Assembly: GCA_910584065.1 (NCBI GenBank)
Contig: CAJTZN010000030.1
Coordinates: 1-47,005 of the forward strand
Reading direction: 5' to 3'
Length of the DNA: 47,005 nt
Origin: an uncultured Eubacterium sp.
Lineage (GTDB): Bacteria > Bacillota > Clostridia > Lachnospirales > Lachnospiraceae
The position numbers and the translations under genes are program-made. Below the pieces are notes generated by a model, which was not told the DNA's origin, ran no database searches, and worked only from the letters and a program-made list of their open reading frames with translations. How positions within the stretch are numbered: position 1 is the first letter of the stretch; every line of letters starts with the position of its first letter. Below are positions 1 to 7,918 of the stretch, one piece after another.

Positions 1-2
1 TC

Positions 3-77
3 GGCCACGCGGACGCGAAGATCGAGGGAGCGTTCAATGGGTTGAAGGGCGAGAACATTTCCGTGGAGAAAAATTGA
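3..77 (+). CDS. C-terminal tail of an upstream operon gene (5' end outside window)
   Basis: An open frame runs in from the window edge and ends at TGA 75-77. Its last 24 residues are hydrophilic (GHADAKIEGAFNGLKGENIS...). The stop overlaps the TTG start of the next gene (TTGA), a layout typical of translational coupling, so this is probably another member of the radical SAM/GH3 operon. I do not recognise the family from this short tail and infer no function. Confidence 0.55.
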   Translation, partial: GHADAKIEGAFNGLKGENISVEKN

Positions 78-1414
78 AGATCACGGTGATACGGCTGAAC
101 ATGTTTGAGCGGATCAGTTCGGATGCCATGAAGCCGATCTTATTTGGCATCATAAAGAGCCTCACGCCTTCCGCGCACGAGATTGAGTTTATCGATGAGC
201 GGGTGGAAAAACTGCCGGATGCGATCGACTCGGATATTATCGCTTTTTCTGTCGAGACATATACGGCGAAGCGGGCATACATACTTGCCGGAAGGTACCG
301 CACGGATCACAATATCATCGTGATGGGCGGATTTCATATAGCGGTCATGCCGGACGAGGCGCTCGGCTACGCGGATTCGGTTCTGATCGGGGATGCTGAG
401 GATACATGGGGGCGGTTTCTCGCGGATTGCGAGGCGGGAATGCCGCAGAAAAAATATGTATCGGATGAGGCGTCCCCGCTGACGGGGCTCGTCGCCGATG
501 AGAGCGTGTACCGGCACCGCTATCACGGGATCGGCGTGTACCAGATCTCACGGGGCTGCAAGTTTCACTGTGAGTTCTGCTCCATCAAGACGATGTACGG
601 GTGCGTCCGCCGGAAGACGCCGGATATCGTGTACGAGGAACTAAAGCGAGCCAGGGAGAAGATACTGTTTTTCGTGGATGACAACCTGTTTTATGACAGG
701 GAGTCCGCGCTCGAACTGTTCCGTGTGATCGCGCCGCTGAAAAAGAAATGGGCGTGCCAGATCAGTATGGATGCGGCCAGAGACGATGAACTTTTATATG
801 AGATGAAAAAGGCCGGGTGCTTTCTCGTGCTGATGGGCTTTGAGAGCCTGAACGCGGACAGCCTCGCGGAAATGAAAAAGGCAGCCAACCGAGAAGCGCT
901 GGATTACGACGCCATCATTCAAAATGTTTACCGGCATCATATGCTTGTGTACGGAACTTTTGTTCTCGGGTGCGACGGTGACCATGCGGATGTGTTCGCG
1001 CGGACGCTGGAGTTTGCGGTCCGCAACCATTTTGCGGTTACGAACTTCAATCCGCTCATCCCGATGCCGGGGACGCCGGTGTACCGCCGGATGGAGCAGG
1101 AGAACAGGCTACTCTATAAAAAATGGTGGCTTTCCGACCGTTACCGCTATGGGGAGACGGCGTATGTGCCGAAAAATATGACGGCGGACGAACTGCGCGA
1201 TGGCTGTTTCCAGATACGTTCGAAATTTTATTCCATTCCCTGTATCCTCAGACGGTTATTTGCCAATCCCGTTCATTTCCGCCCGATGAACCTGATCGTT
1301 TTTCTTTTGGCAAATATGATTTCACGCAGGGAAATCCATAAAAAACAAGGGCAGATACTGGGAGGGATATTAGATGAAGCTGACACTGATCAAGCTGACA
1401 CTGATCAAGCCTAA
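74..1414 (+). CDS. Cobalamin-binding radical SAM protein 1
   Basis: A 446-residue protein. The N-terminal part (about 1-120) looks like a B12-binding Rossmann domain, with the MGGFH...PDE segment at 84-104 and GDAE at 106-109. No DxHxxG motif is visible, so cobalamin would bind without a protein His ligand. The radical SAM core follows, with the CxxxCxxC cluster motif at C162, C166 and C169. The end (PMPGTP then KKWWL...PKNMT) resembles the C-terminal extension of HpnP/BchE-type enzymes. Members of this class methylate or rearrange unactivated carbons; the substrate here is unknown. It starts at TTG with GGAG 5 bases upstream. The last residues (EADTDQADTDQA) come from a 15-bp duplication inside a larger tandem repeat that separates it from the next gene. 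Confidence 0.88.
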   Translation: MKITVIRLNMFERISSDAMKPILFGIIKSLTPSAHEIEFIDERVEKLPDAIDSDIIAFSVETYTAKRAYILAGRYRTDHNIIVMGGFHIAVMPDEALGYADSVLIGDAEDTWGRFLADCEAGMPQKKYVSDEASPLTGLVADESVYRHRYHGIGVYQISRGCKFHCEFCSIKTMYGCVRRKTPDIVYEELKRAREKILFFVDDNLFYDRESALELFRVIAPLKKKWACQISMDAARDDELLYEMKKAGCFLVLMGFESLNADSLAEMKKAANREALDYDAIIQNVYRHHMLVYGTFVLGCDGDHADVFARTLEFAVRNHFAVTNFNPLIPMPGTPVYRRMEQENRLLYKKWWLSDRYRYGETAYVPKNMTADELRDGCFQIRSKFYSIPCILRRLFANPVHFRPMNLIVFLLANMISRREIHKKQGQILGGILDEADTDQADTDQA

Positions 1415-1527
1415 CATTTAATCGTTTCTTTTGGCAAATATGATTTCACGCAGGGAGATCCATAAAAAACAAGGGCAGATACTGGGAGGGATATTAGATG
1501 AAGCTGACACTGATCAAGCCTAACATT
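1295..1527 (+). repeat. Tandem duplication (offset 124 bp) across the rSAM1/rSAM2 junction
   Basis: Copy 1 is about 1295-1418 and copy 2 about 1421-1527. The copies are nearly identical, with one substitution (gggaaat/gggagat), a 2-base T-run difference, and an extra 15-bp CTGACACTGATCAAG in copy 1. Each copy holds the end of rSAM1, the ribosome binding site GGGAGGG, the ATG and about the first 10 codons of rSAM2. In a single-copy ancestor rSAM1 would have ended at GCC TAA inside the rSAM2 start region, so the genes would have overlapped. The duplication uncoupled them and left a vestigial rSAM2 start at 1374. Confidence 0.92.
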
Positions 1528-2844
1528 GGCCGGCGGGAACACAGCCTCTATGTCGATGAGGGGAGGATGGAGCCGCTGCAGCTCGGCATTTTGGCGGCAC
1601 TCACTCCGGGCGATGTGGAAGTGGTGATGTACGATGACCGGATGGAGCAGATCCCCTATGGGGAACCGACGGATCTCGTGGCCATCACCGTAGAGACGTT
1701 TACGGCCAGGCGGGCGTATGAGATCAGCGCCCGGTTTCGCGAGCGCGGGGTGAAGACGGTAATGGGCGGTATGCACGCGATGCTGATTCCCGAAGAGGTG
1801 GCGGAGCACTGCGACTGCGTGATCGTCGGGGATGCGGAGCCGGTCTGGGAGACGATGATCGCTGACTTTCAGGCGGGTAAGCTGAAGAAACGGTACGATG
1901 TCGTACAGCCGGTGTGTCCGCAGCAAAATGTACTGACAAGGCGGGATATTTTTGAGGGGAAGGGGTATCTTCCGATCACGCTGCTGCAGTTTTCGAGAGG
2001 GTGCAGCCATCAGTGCAGTTTCTGCGCCTCGTCGGTCTATTTTGGCGCCCGTCATTACTGCCGTCCGGTCGAAGAGGTCGTGGCGGAGATACGGTCGCAG
2101 AAGCGGAAGCTTTTGTTCTTTGTCGATGATAATATCGTCTGCAACCGCGAAAAGGCAAAAGAATTGTTTCGCGCGCTCATCCCGCTGCGCGTCCGCTGGG
2201 TCAGCCAGGGGAGTATGGATATGCTGGCGGATGACGAACTGATGGCGCTCATGGTAAAGAGCGGCTGTCTCGGTCTCGTGATCGGTTTTGAGTCCATCTC
2301 GCCGCACTGTATTTCGGAGATGAACAAATATACGAACAAAAAAGGATCGGGGCAGCGGTATGAATGGGAGATCAGGCGGCTGCGGGAGTGGGGACTCCAG
2401 ACCTGGGCCGCGTTTACGGTCGGTCATGACGGCGATACGATCGAATCGATCCGGGCAACTTGTGATTTCGCGATCCGGAACAAATTTACGTTTGCCGCGT
2501 TTAATATACTGATGCCGTATCCGAACACGCCGCTGTATGAAAAGATGGAGCGGGAGGGGCGGCTGCTCTATGACGGAAAGTGGTGGCTGCACGAGGAGTA
2601 CCGCTTCAATTACGCGAGCATCGTGCCGAAGAACATGACGCCCGGGCAGCTGACGGACGTATCGTTTGCGTGCCGCAAGCGGTTTAACAGCCTTTCGTCC
2701 ATTTTCTACCGGGCGCTCGAACCGCGCACCAATCTGCGCACGCCGTACCGGTTCATGACGTATCTGGTCTATAATCCGCTCTTTCGTAAGGAAGTCTTTA
2801 AAAAGCAGGGTATGAGGTTTGGATTGAAAACGGAGGACAGCTGA
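1498..2844 (+). CDS. Cobalamin-binding radical SAM protein 2
   Basis: A 448-residue paralogue of the preceding protein. It has a B12-binding-like N-terminal domain (DDRMEQ at about 46-51, VMGGMHAMLIPEE at 88-100, GDAEPVW at 111-117) and a radical SAM CxxxCxxC motif at C169, C173 and C176. The C-terminal extension has MPYPNTPLYEKMEREGRLL and WWLHEEYRFNYASIVPKNMT. The start is ATG 1498 with GGGAGG about 8 bases upstream. The stop TGA shares its A with the ATG of the next gene, indicating translational coupling. Known relatives (HpnP, BchE, HpnJ and methyltransferases) act on carbon skeletons; the reaction here cannot be assigned. Sequence divergence from the other three copies suggests a different step rather than redundancy. 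Confidence 0.88.
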   Translation: MKLTLIKPNIGRREHSLYVDEGRMEPLQLGILAALTPGDVEVVMYDDRMEQIPYGEPTDLVAITVETFTARRAYEISARFRERGVKTVMGGMHAMLIPEEVAEHCDCVIVGDAEPVWETMIADFQAGKLKKRYDVVQPVCPQQNVLTRRDIFEGKGYLPITLLQFSRGCSHQCSFCASSVYFGARHYCRPVEEVVAEIRSQKRKLLFFVDDNIVCNREKAKELFRALIPLRVRWVSQGSMDMLADDELMALMVKSGCLGLVIGFESISPHCISEMNKYTNKKGSGQRYEWEIRRLREWGLQTWAAFTVGHDGDTIESIRATCDFAIRNKFTFAAFNILMPYPNTPLYEKMEREGRLLYDGKWWLHEEYRFNYASIVPKNMTPGQLTDVSFACRKRFNSLSSIFYRALEPRTNLRTPYRFMTYLVYNPLFRKEVFKKQGMRFGLKTEDS

Positions 2845-3542
2845 TGTTGAGAGGAGAAGTAAAGCCGGTCAGCGAATATACGGAGGAAGAGATCGGGAGC
2901 ATGTATTCGCTGATGGATGAATTTTATGATAATGTAACGGAAAGCACGTTTCGAAATGATTTTTTTGATAAGGATTACTGTCTGGCGTTATATCACGACG
3001 AATCGGGACTTGTGGGATTCACGACACAGAAAGTCATGCAGGTGAGCGTCGGGGGAAAGACGGTCCACGGGATGTTTTCGGGGGATACGATCATCCACAA
3101 GAAGTTTTGGGGAGAGCCGGAATTGTTTCGCGTCTGGGCGCGTTTCTGGTTTCCGTTTGCCGAACAGTACGATGAATTTTACTGGTTCCTCATCTGCAAG
3201 GGATATAAAACGTACCGCATCCTGCCGCTGTTCTGGACGGAATTTTATCCCAACAGCGAGACGGAGACGCCGGCTTATGAAAAGGGGATCATCGACGCCT
3301 ACGCGCGGGCGCTGTACCGGGAGGAATACAACCCGGTGAGCGGCGTGATCGAGTACCGCTCAGTCAAAGATAAGCTGAAAGCGGGGGTGGCGGATATCGG
3401 AGAACGCGAACGGAACAATCGGGATACCGCGTTTTTCTGCAGGGCCAATCCCGGTCATACCCTGGGGAATGACCTCGCCTGCCTGGCGAAGATCGATCGG
3501 AAGCTATTGAAAAAACGAGTACCGGAGTTGTTGTTCAAATGA
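2844..3542 (+). CDS. Putative GNAT-fold acyltransferase, first of two in the cluster
   Basis: A 232-residue soluble protein without signal peptide or membrane segment. The central part, with GFTTQKVMQVSVGG followed by the strand MFSGDTIIHKKFWGEPEL, resembles the beta4-alpha3 region of GNAT acyltransferases, though the usual acyl-CoA-binding Q/RxxGxG/A is not clear. It is rich in aromatic residues around 95-130 (FWFPFAEQYDEFYWFL), which could line a hydrophobic substrate pocket. The start overlaps the upstream stop by one base, and its own stop overlaps the GH3 start by four (ATGA), so it is made together with them. An acyltransferase role in the same pathway is an inference; the family assignment is weak. 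Confidence 0.5.
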   Translation: MLRGEVKPVSEYTEEEIGSMYSLMDEFYDNVTESTFRNDFFDKDYCLALYHDESGLVGFTTQKVMQVSVGGKTVHGMFSGDTIIHKKFWGEPELFRVWARFWFPFAEQYDEFYWFLICKGYKTYRILPLFWTEFYPNSETETPAYEKGIIDAYARALYREEYNPVSGVIEYRSVKDKLKAGVADIGERERNNRDTAFFCRANPGHTLGNDLACLAKIDRKLLKKRVPELLFK

Positions 3543-5065
3543 GTATGAAATGTCAGGTGTTGAACCGAATGTGCATGCTGCTTTACGGCAGGGAATACAG
3601 AAAATTTATGGAAAAATGCAGCGTAGAACAGGTCCAGTCAGATTATCTGATGGAGCTGCTGCGCAAAAACGCCGGTACGGAGTACGGCGCGAAGTATGGA
3701 TTTGCGGATGTGACGAGTTACGAGGAGTTCGCGCGCGAGGTGCCGCTCACCGTTTACGAGGATTACGAGCCGATGATCCGGGAGATCGCCGACGGAAAGA
3801 AACATGTGCTGACGGCAGAGGATGTCCTGTTGTTTGAGCTGACGAGCGGCTCGACGAACGGGAAAAAATGGATTCCGTATACGGAGTCGCTGAAACAGGA
3901 GTTTCAGCGGGGGATCAAGCCGTGGCTCTATGATATTTACGATCGGGTGAACGGGATCTGCGGCGGCAGGAGTTACTGGTCGATCACGCCTGTCACAGCC
4001 GGGAAGACGTATACGGGCGCGGGCATACCGGTCGGCTTTGAGGAAGATGCCGAGTATTTTGGGCAGGTCGAAAAGAAGATCATGAACAAGCTGTTTGCCG
4101 TGGGGCCGGAGGTGAAATTCTGCACGGATATGACGGATTTTTACCAGCGGACGGCAAAACAACTTCTGAAGTGTGGGAACCTCTCACTTATTTCAGTATG
4201 GAATCCCACGTTTCTCACAATACTCTGTGATTTTATCGCGGAGCATGTGAACGAACTCGTGGACGGGCTTGAACCGGACCGGAGCAAGAAGATCATCCGC
4301 GCAGTACGCACGAACCGGTTTGACCGGGTGTTTCCAGACCTTCGTCTGATCAGCTGCTGGGCGGATGCGAGTGCGGCAGATTTTGTGGAGGCGCTAAAGG
4401 AGCGGTTTCCCGGTGTATTCGTTCAGCCCAAAGGACTTCTTTCTACCGAGTGCTTTGTTTCGTTCCCCCTGGTGGGGGAGAGGGGCAGCCGTCTCAGCAT
4501 CTATTCTCATTTCTTTGAATTCCGGAATATAAAAAATGGAGCGATCGTTCCAGCCTGGGGCCTGGCACCGGGGGAATTTGAAGTGATCGTAACGACGGGC
4601 GGAGGATTTTACCGCTATGTGCTGGGGGATATTGTCGAGGTGCTCGAAACGTATGAAGACCGCCCGCCGCGCCTGCGTTTTCTGCGGCGGGGAGACAGCA
4701 CGTCCGACCTGTTTGGGGAAAAGCTGACCGAGGAATTTGTGGGGAAGGTGTGCGGGGCGCTTGATCAGGGAGAGGCCTTTTTCCTCCTGGCGCCGGAAGG
4801 CACCCGGTACTGCCTGTACACGAACGCGGATTACGCCATTACGGACGAGTGGCTGGATAAAGAATTGTGTGAGAATTATCATTATGAGTACTGCCGAAAC
4901 CTGGGACAGCTGGAACAGGCTGTCGTCGTCCCGATCCGCGGGAATCCGGAAGTGGATTACGCGAACCGGCTGGTGGAAGAAGGGATGCGTCTGGGGGATA
5001 TCAAGCCCGCCCGTCTCAGCCGGAAAAGCGGCTGGGACCAGTGGTTTGATGTGCGGCAGGAATAA
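3539..5065 (+). CDS. GH3-family acyl-adenylating amide synthetase
   Basis: A 508-residue protein of the GH3 (auxin-responsive promoter) family, an ANL-like adenylating fold. The phosphate-binding motif FELTSGSTNGKKWIPYT is at about 99-115. The second nucleotide motif, equivalent to plant VISYE, is LLSTECF at 300-306, and the YRxxxGD motif is FYRYVLGD at 357-364. Plant GH3 enzymes form an acyl-AMP from a small carboxylic acid and join it to an amino acid through an amide bond; bacterial members are mostly uncharacterised. Placed between radical SAM enzymes, it probably activates the acid product or precursor of this pathway and couples it to an amine. That role is inferred from context. The C-terminal lid domain appears complete, ending near KSGWDQWF. 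Confidence 0.85.
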   Translation: MSMKCQVLNRMCMLLYGREYRKFMEKCSVEQVQSDYLMELLRKNAGTEYGAKYGFADVTSYEEFAREVPLTVYEDYEPMIREIADGKKHVLTAEDVLLFELTSGSTNGKKWIPYTESLKQEFQRGIKPWLYDIYDRVNGICGGRSYWSITPVTAGKTYTGAGIPVGFEEDAEYFGQVEKKIMNKLFAVGPEVKFCTDMTDFYQRTAKQLLKCGNLSLISVWNPTFLTILCDFIAEHVNELVDGLEPDRSKKIIRAVRTNRFDRVFPDLRLISCWADASAADFVEALKERFPGVFVQPKGLLSTECFVSFPLVGERGSRLSIYSHFFEFRNIKNGAIVPAWGLAPGEFEVIVTTGGGFYRYVLGDIVEVLETYEDRPPRLRFLRRGDSTSDLFGEKLTEEFVGKVCGALDQGEAFFLLAPEGTRYCLYTNADYAITDEWLDKELCENYHYEYCRNLGQLEQAVVVPIRGNPEVDYANRLVEEGMRLGDIKPARLSRKSGWDQWFDVRQE

Positions 5066-5106
5066 ATGGTTTGGATATGGTTTAGAAAGGATAAAGGAAA
5101 AGGGAT

Positions 5107-6438
5107 ATGCTAAAGATTGCTTTACTTGCGCCGGCGGGGGCGATGCACCGGTATTCCGGGAATTTTGGAAAATCTCTCCACTATGCGCCGCTGACGCTGA
5201 CGACACTGGCGGCACTGATTCCGGCAGATGTCGAAGCGGATGTCGTCATTTATGATGAGACGGCCGGAAAGATCCCGCTCCAGATCGATGCGGATTTGAT
5301 CGGGATCACGTGCATCACGGGCACGTCCCCGCGGTGCTATGCCTACGCGGACTATTTCCGTAAAAAGGGAATAACCGTGTTTATGGGCGGAGTGCATCCG
5401 ACGCTCATGCCGGAAGAGGCGGCGGAACACGCCGATGTCATCTTTACCGGATTTTCGGAGCAGACATTTCCGCAGTTTATTTACGACTATGTGGCGGGAA
5501 ATTACCGCAAACGCTACGATCAGAACTGTGATTTTACAATGGAGGGAAAGCCGTTTCCGCGGAGGGAGCTGCTGAACGCAAAGCGTTACATCACGACAAA
5601 GACCGTGGAAGCGATCCGCGGCTGTTACCATACGTGCAGTTTCTGTGCGTATCCGGCCGCGTTCGGGCGCACGGTGTTTAAGCGGCCGGTGAAAGAGGTG
5701 GCAGCAGAAATCGAAGCCATGAATACGCGGCATGTATTGTTTCCCGATGTCAATCTCGTGACCGACCGGGAGTATGCCATTGAACTGTTTACCGAACTGA
5801 TCCCGCTGAAGATCATCTGGCTCGGTCTTGTCACTTCGTCGGCCGGGATCGACGACGAATTGATCCGGGTCTTTCGCAAAAGCGGCTGCCGGGGACTGCT
5901 GATCGGGTTTGAGTCGATCACGCAGGAATCGCAGAAATACATACATAAAGGCGTGAACCGCGTGGAAGAATACGTGACGCTGATGGAGCGGCTGCACGAC
6001 AACGGGATTCTCGTGCAGGGATGCTTTGCCTTCGGCGGGGACGAGGAGGACGAGAGTGTGTTTGACCGCACGGTGGAAATGATCATCCGCGCGAAGATCG
6101 ATCTTCCGCGCTATTCGATCCTCACGCCGTTCCCGAAGACGGAATACTATGCGCAGCTGGAGCGGGAAGGGCGCATCACCGAGCGGAACTGGGCGATGTA
6201 CGACGTGCAGCATTGTGTATTTGAGCCGAAAAACATGACGAAGCAGCAGCTCGAGGAGGGGACGGACCGGGCGTGGCGCGCAACGTATACGGCTTCGAAT
6301 ATCATGAAGCGCCTCGCCCCGTTCCGCCACAGTCCGTGGCTGTCACTCCCGCTCAATTTCGGATACAAAGGTTATGCGGACAAGTGGCACAAATTTACGA
6401 GGGAAGTTATGTGTGATAACTCGGATATTCCGCGGTGA
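5107..6438 (+). CDS. Cobalamin-binding radical SAM protein 3
   Basis: A 443-residue protein and the most divergent of the four. It has the N-terminal B12-like domain (MGGVHPTLMPEEAAEHAD at 93-110, GFSEQTF at 115-121) and a radical SAM CxxxCxxC motif at C173, C177 and C180. The C-terminal part has TPFPKTEYYAQLEREGR and EPKNMT. It lacks the WWL segment shared by the other three, which suggests a different substrate. ATG 5107 follows a purine-rich AAAGGAAAAGGG. The final residues (CDNSDIPR) lie in copy 1 of a 71-bp direct repeat; copy 2 continues in the same reading frame straight into the next radical SAM gene. Confidence 0.87.
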   Translation: MLKIALLAPAGAMHRYSGNFGKSLHYAPLTLTTLAALIPADVEADVVIYDETAGKIPLQIDADLIGITCITGTSPRCYAYADYFRKKGITVFMGGVHPTLMPEEAAEHADVIFTGFSEQTFPQFIYDYVAGNYRKRYDQNCDFTMEGKPFPRRELLNAKRYITTKTVEAIRGCYHTCSFCAYPAAFGRTVFKRPVKEVAAEIEAMNTRHVLFPDVNLVTDREYAIELFTELIPLKIIWLGLVTSSAGIDDELIRVFRKSGCRGLLIGFESITQESQKYIHKGVNRVEEYVTLMERLHDNGILVQGCFAFGGDEEDESVFDRTVEMIIRAKIDLPRYSILTPFPKTEYYAQLEREGRITERNWAMYDVQHCVFEPKNMTKQQLEEGTDRAWRATYTASNIMKRLAPFRHSPWLSLPLNFGYKGYADKWHKFTREVMCDNSDIPR

Positions 6439-6508
6439 TTTCGGATACAAAGGTTATGCGGACAAGTGGCACAAATTTACGAGGGAAGTTATTTGTGATA
6501 ACTCGGAT
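6356..6508 (+). repeat. Direct repeat pair (71 bp, offset 82 bp) at the rSAM3/rSAM4 junction
   Basis: Copy 1 is 6356-6426 and copy 2 is 6438-6508, with a single mismatch (GTTATG/GTTATT) and an 11-base spacer that supplies the TGA stop of the upstream gene. Both copies encode the same peptide (FGYKGYADKWHKF...). The offset of 82 is not a multiple of three, so copy 1 is in the frame of rSAM3 and copy 2 in the frame of rSAM4. Loss of one copy would join the two enzymes into one open frame of roughly 900 codons. Confidence 0.93.
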
Positions 6509-6529
6509 GGAGAACAGGGGCAGGATGCG

Positions 6530-7918
6530 ATGAAACTTACATTTATACTGCCGGCAATCGGGAAAAAAGCCGGAAAAAAATACATTGGAACGTGGAAAAT
6601 GGAACCGCTGACGATCGCCGTCTTAAAGGCGCTGACCCCGTCTTATATCGAGACGGAGTTCTTTGATGACCGGATTGAGCTGATTGATTACGAGACGAAG
6701 ACGGATCTCGTCTGCATCACGACGGAGACGTATACCGCGAAGCGGAGTTACCGGATCGCCGCGAGATTCCGCGAGCGCGGGACCCCCGTCGTGATGGGAG
6801 GGTATCACGCCACGCTCTGTCCTGACGAGGCGAAACAATACGGCGACAGCGTGATCGTGGGAAATGCCGAGAATGTCTGGCAGCAGATGCTGGCAGATGT
6901 TCAAAATGGCTGCCTGAAGGCGCGCTATGAGGGCGGGACGGGAATCGTTGGCGGATGCGGAATTTCTGCCTGCGGGCAGGCTGTTGAGGGCAGTCTGGGG
7001 ACTTACACTGGCAGGCCGGATAAGAGTATTTTCAGCGGGAAAAAATATCTGCCGGTTTCCCTCGTGGAGACGGGACGGGGGTGCTGTCATTCCTGTGAGT
7101 TCTGTTCAATTTCCCGGTTTTACGGCGGCACGTACCACTGTCGCGAGCATCGGCTTATTGCCGAGGATATCGAGCGCTCTGAACACAAGTACACATTTCT
7201 CGTGGACGACAATCTCGTGGCAAACCGGGAAAACGCGATCGGTATTTTTCGGGAGATCACGCCCCTGCACATCAAATGGGCCGGACAGGGCACGCTTTCG
7301 ATGGCGAGGGATGAGGAACTTCTGCGGGCCATGAAAAAGAGCGGGTGTGAGATCATTCTCATCGGTTTCGAGAGTCTGGACAAAGAAAATCTCAGGCAGA
7401 TGAATAAGTCCTTTAATTATGCGGTCGGGGAGAGGGACGAGCTGGTGAAGCGGATCCACGACGCGGGCATCGGCATTTACGCGACATTCGTGTTCGGCTA
7501 TGACAATGACGACGAGCGCACGGTCTACGATGCGCTTGAGTTTGCCACAAAACATCATTTTTATACAGCTGCGTTCAATCACCTGCTGCCGTTTCCGAAC
7601 ACGCCGCTGTATCACCGGCTGGAGCAGGAGCGGCGCCTGATCTACGATAAGTGGTGGCTGGCCGACGGCTACCGCTACGGAGAACTCGCTTTTCACCCGA
7701 AACAGCTGTCCGCTGGGAAACTCAGCGAGCTGTGCCGTGACGCGCGAAAACAGTTTTCGTCGCTGCCGACAGTGCTCGGCCGGGGATTTGCCTCGCTCGG
7801 AAGGACAAGCCCTCTCATGTGGGGACTGTTTTGGGCGATGAATGTAAGGCTGGGCGAGGAAATCGACCAGAAGATGAACGTACCGATAGGAGAGAACCTG
7901 GATGAACTTCCAAAATGA
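6530..7918 (+). CDS. Cobalamin-binding radical SAM protein 4
   Basis: A 462-residue protein, taking ATG 6530 as start because MKLTFILPAIG aligns with the N-termini of the paralogues and AGGGGCAGG lies upstream. The frame stays open 52 codons further back only because repeat copy 2 reads through. It has B12-like signatures (FDDRIELI, VMGGYHATLCPDEA at 88-101, GNAENVW at 111-117) and radical SAM cysteines C185, C189 and C192. The C-terminal segments FPNTPLYHRLEQERRL and KWWLADGYRYGELAF match paralogues 1 and 2. A Gly/Cys-containing insert (about 134-168) separates the two domains and is absent from the others. The 3' end overlaps the next gene by 17 bases. Confidence 0.87.
   Translation: MKLTFILPAIGKKAGKKYIGTWKMEPLTIAVLKALTPSYIETEFFDDRIELIDYETKTDLVCITTETYTAKRSYRIAARFRERGTPVVMGGYHATLCPDEAKQYGDSVIVGNAENVWQQMLADVQNGCLKARYEGGTGIVGGCGISACGQAVEGSLGTYTGRPDKSIFSGKKYLPVSLVETGRGCCHSCEFCSISRFYGGTYHCREHRLIAEDIERSEHKYTFLVDDNLVANRENAIGIFREITPLHIKWAGQGTLSMARDEELLRAMKKSGCEIILIGFESLDKENLRQMNKSFNYAVGERDELVKRIHDAGIGIYATFVFGYDNDDERTVYDALEFATKHHFYTAAFNHLLPFPNTPLYHRLEQERRLIYDKWWLADGYRYGELAFHPKQLSAGKLSELCRDARKQFSSLPTVLGRGFASLGRTSPLMWGLFWAMNVRLGEEIDQKMNVPIGENLDELPK

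Noticed and set aside
6374..6529. In-frame 52-codon N-terminal extension of radical SAM 4
   Set aside because: It consists of the 3' end of rSAM3 in another frame plus repeat copy 2. ATG 6530 has a ribosome binding site and aligns with the paralogues.
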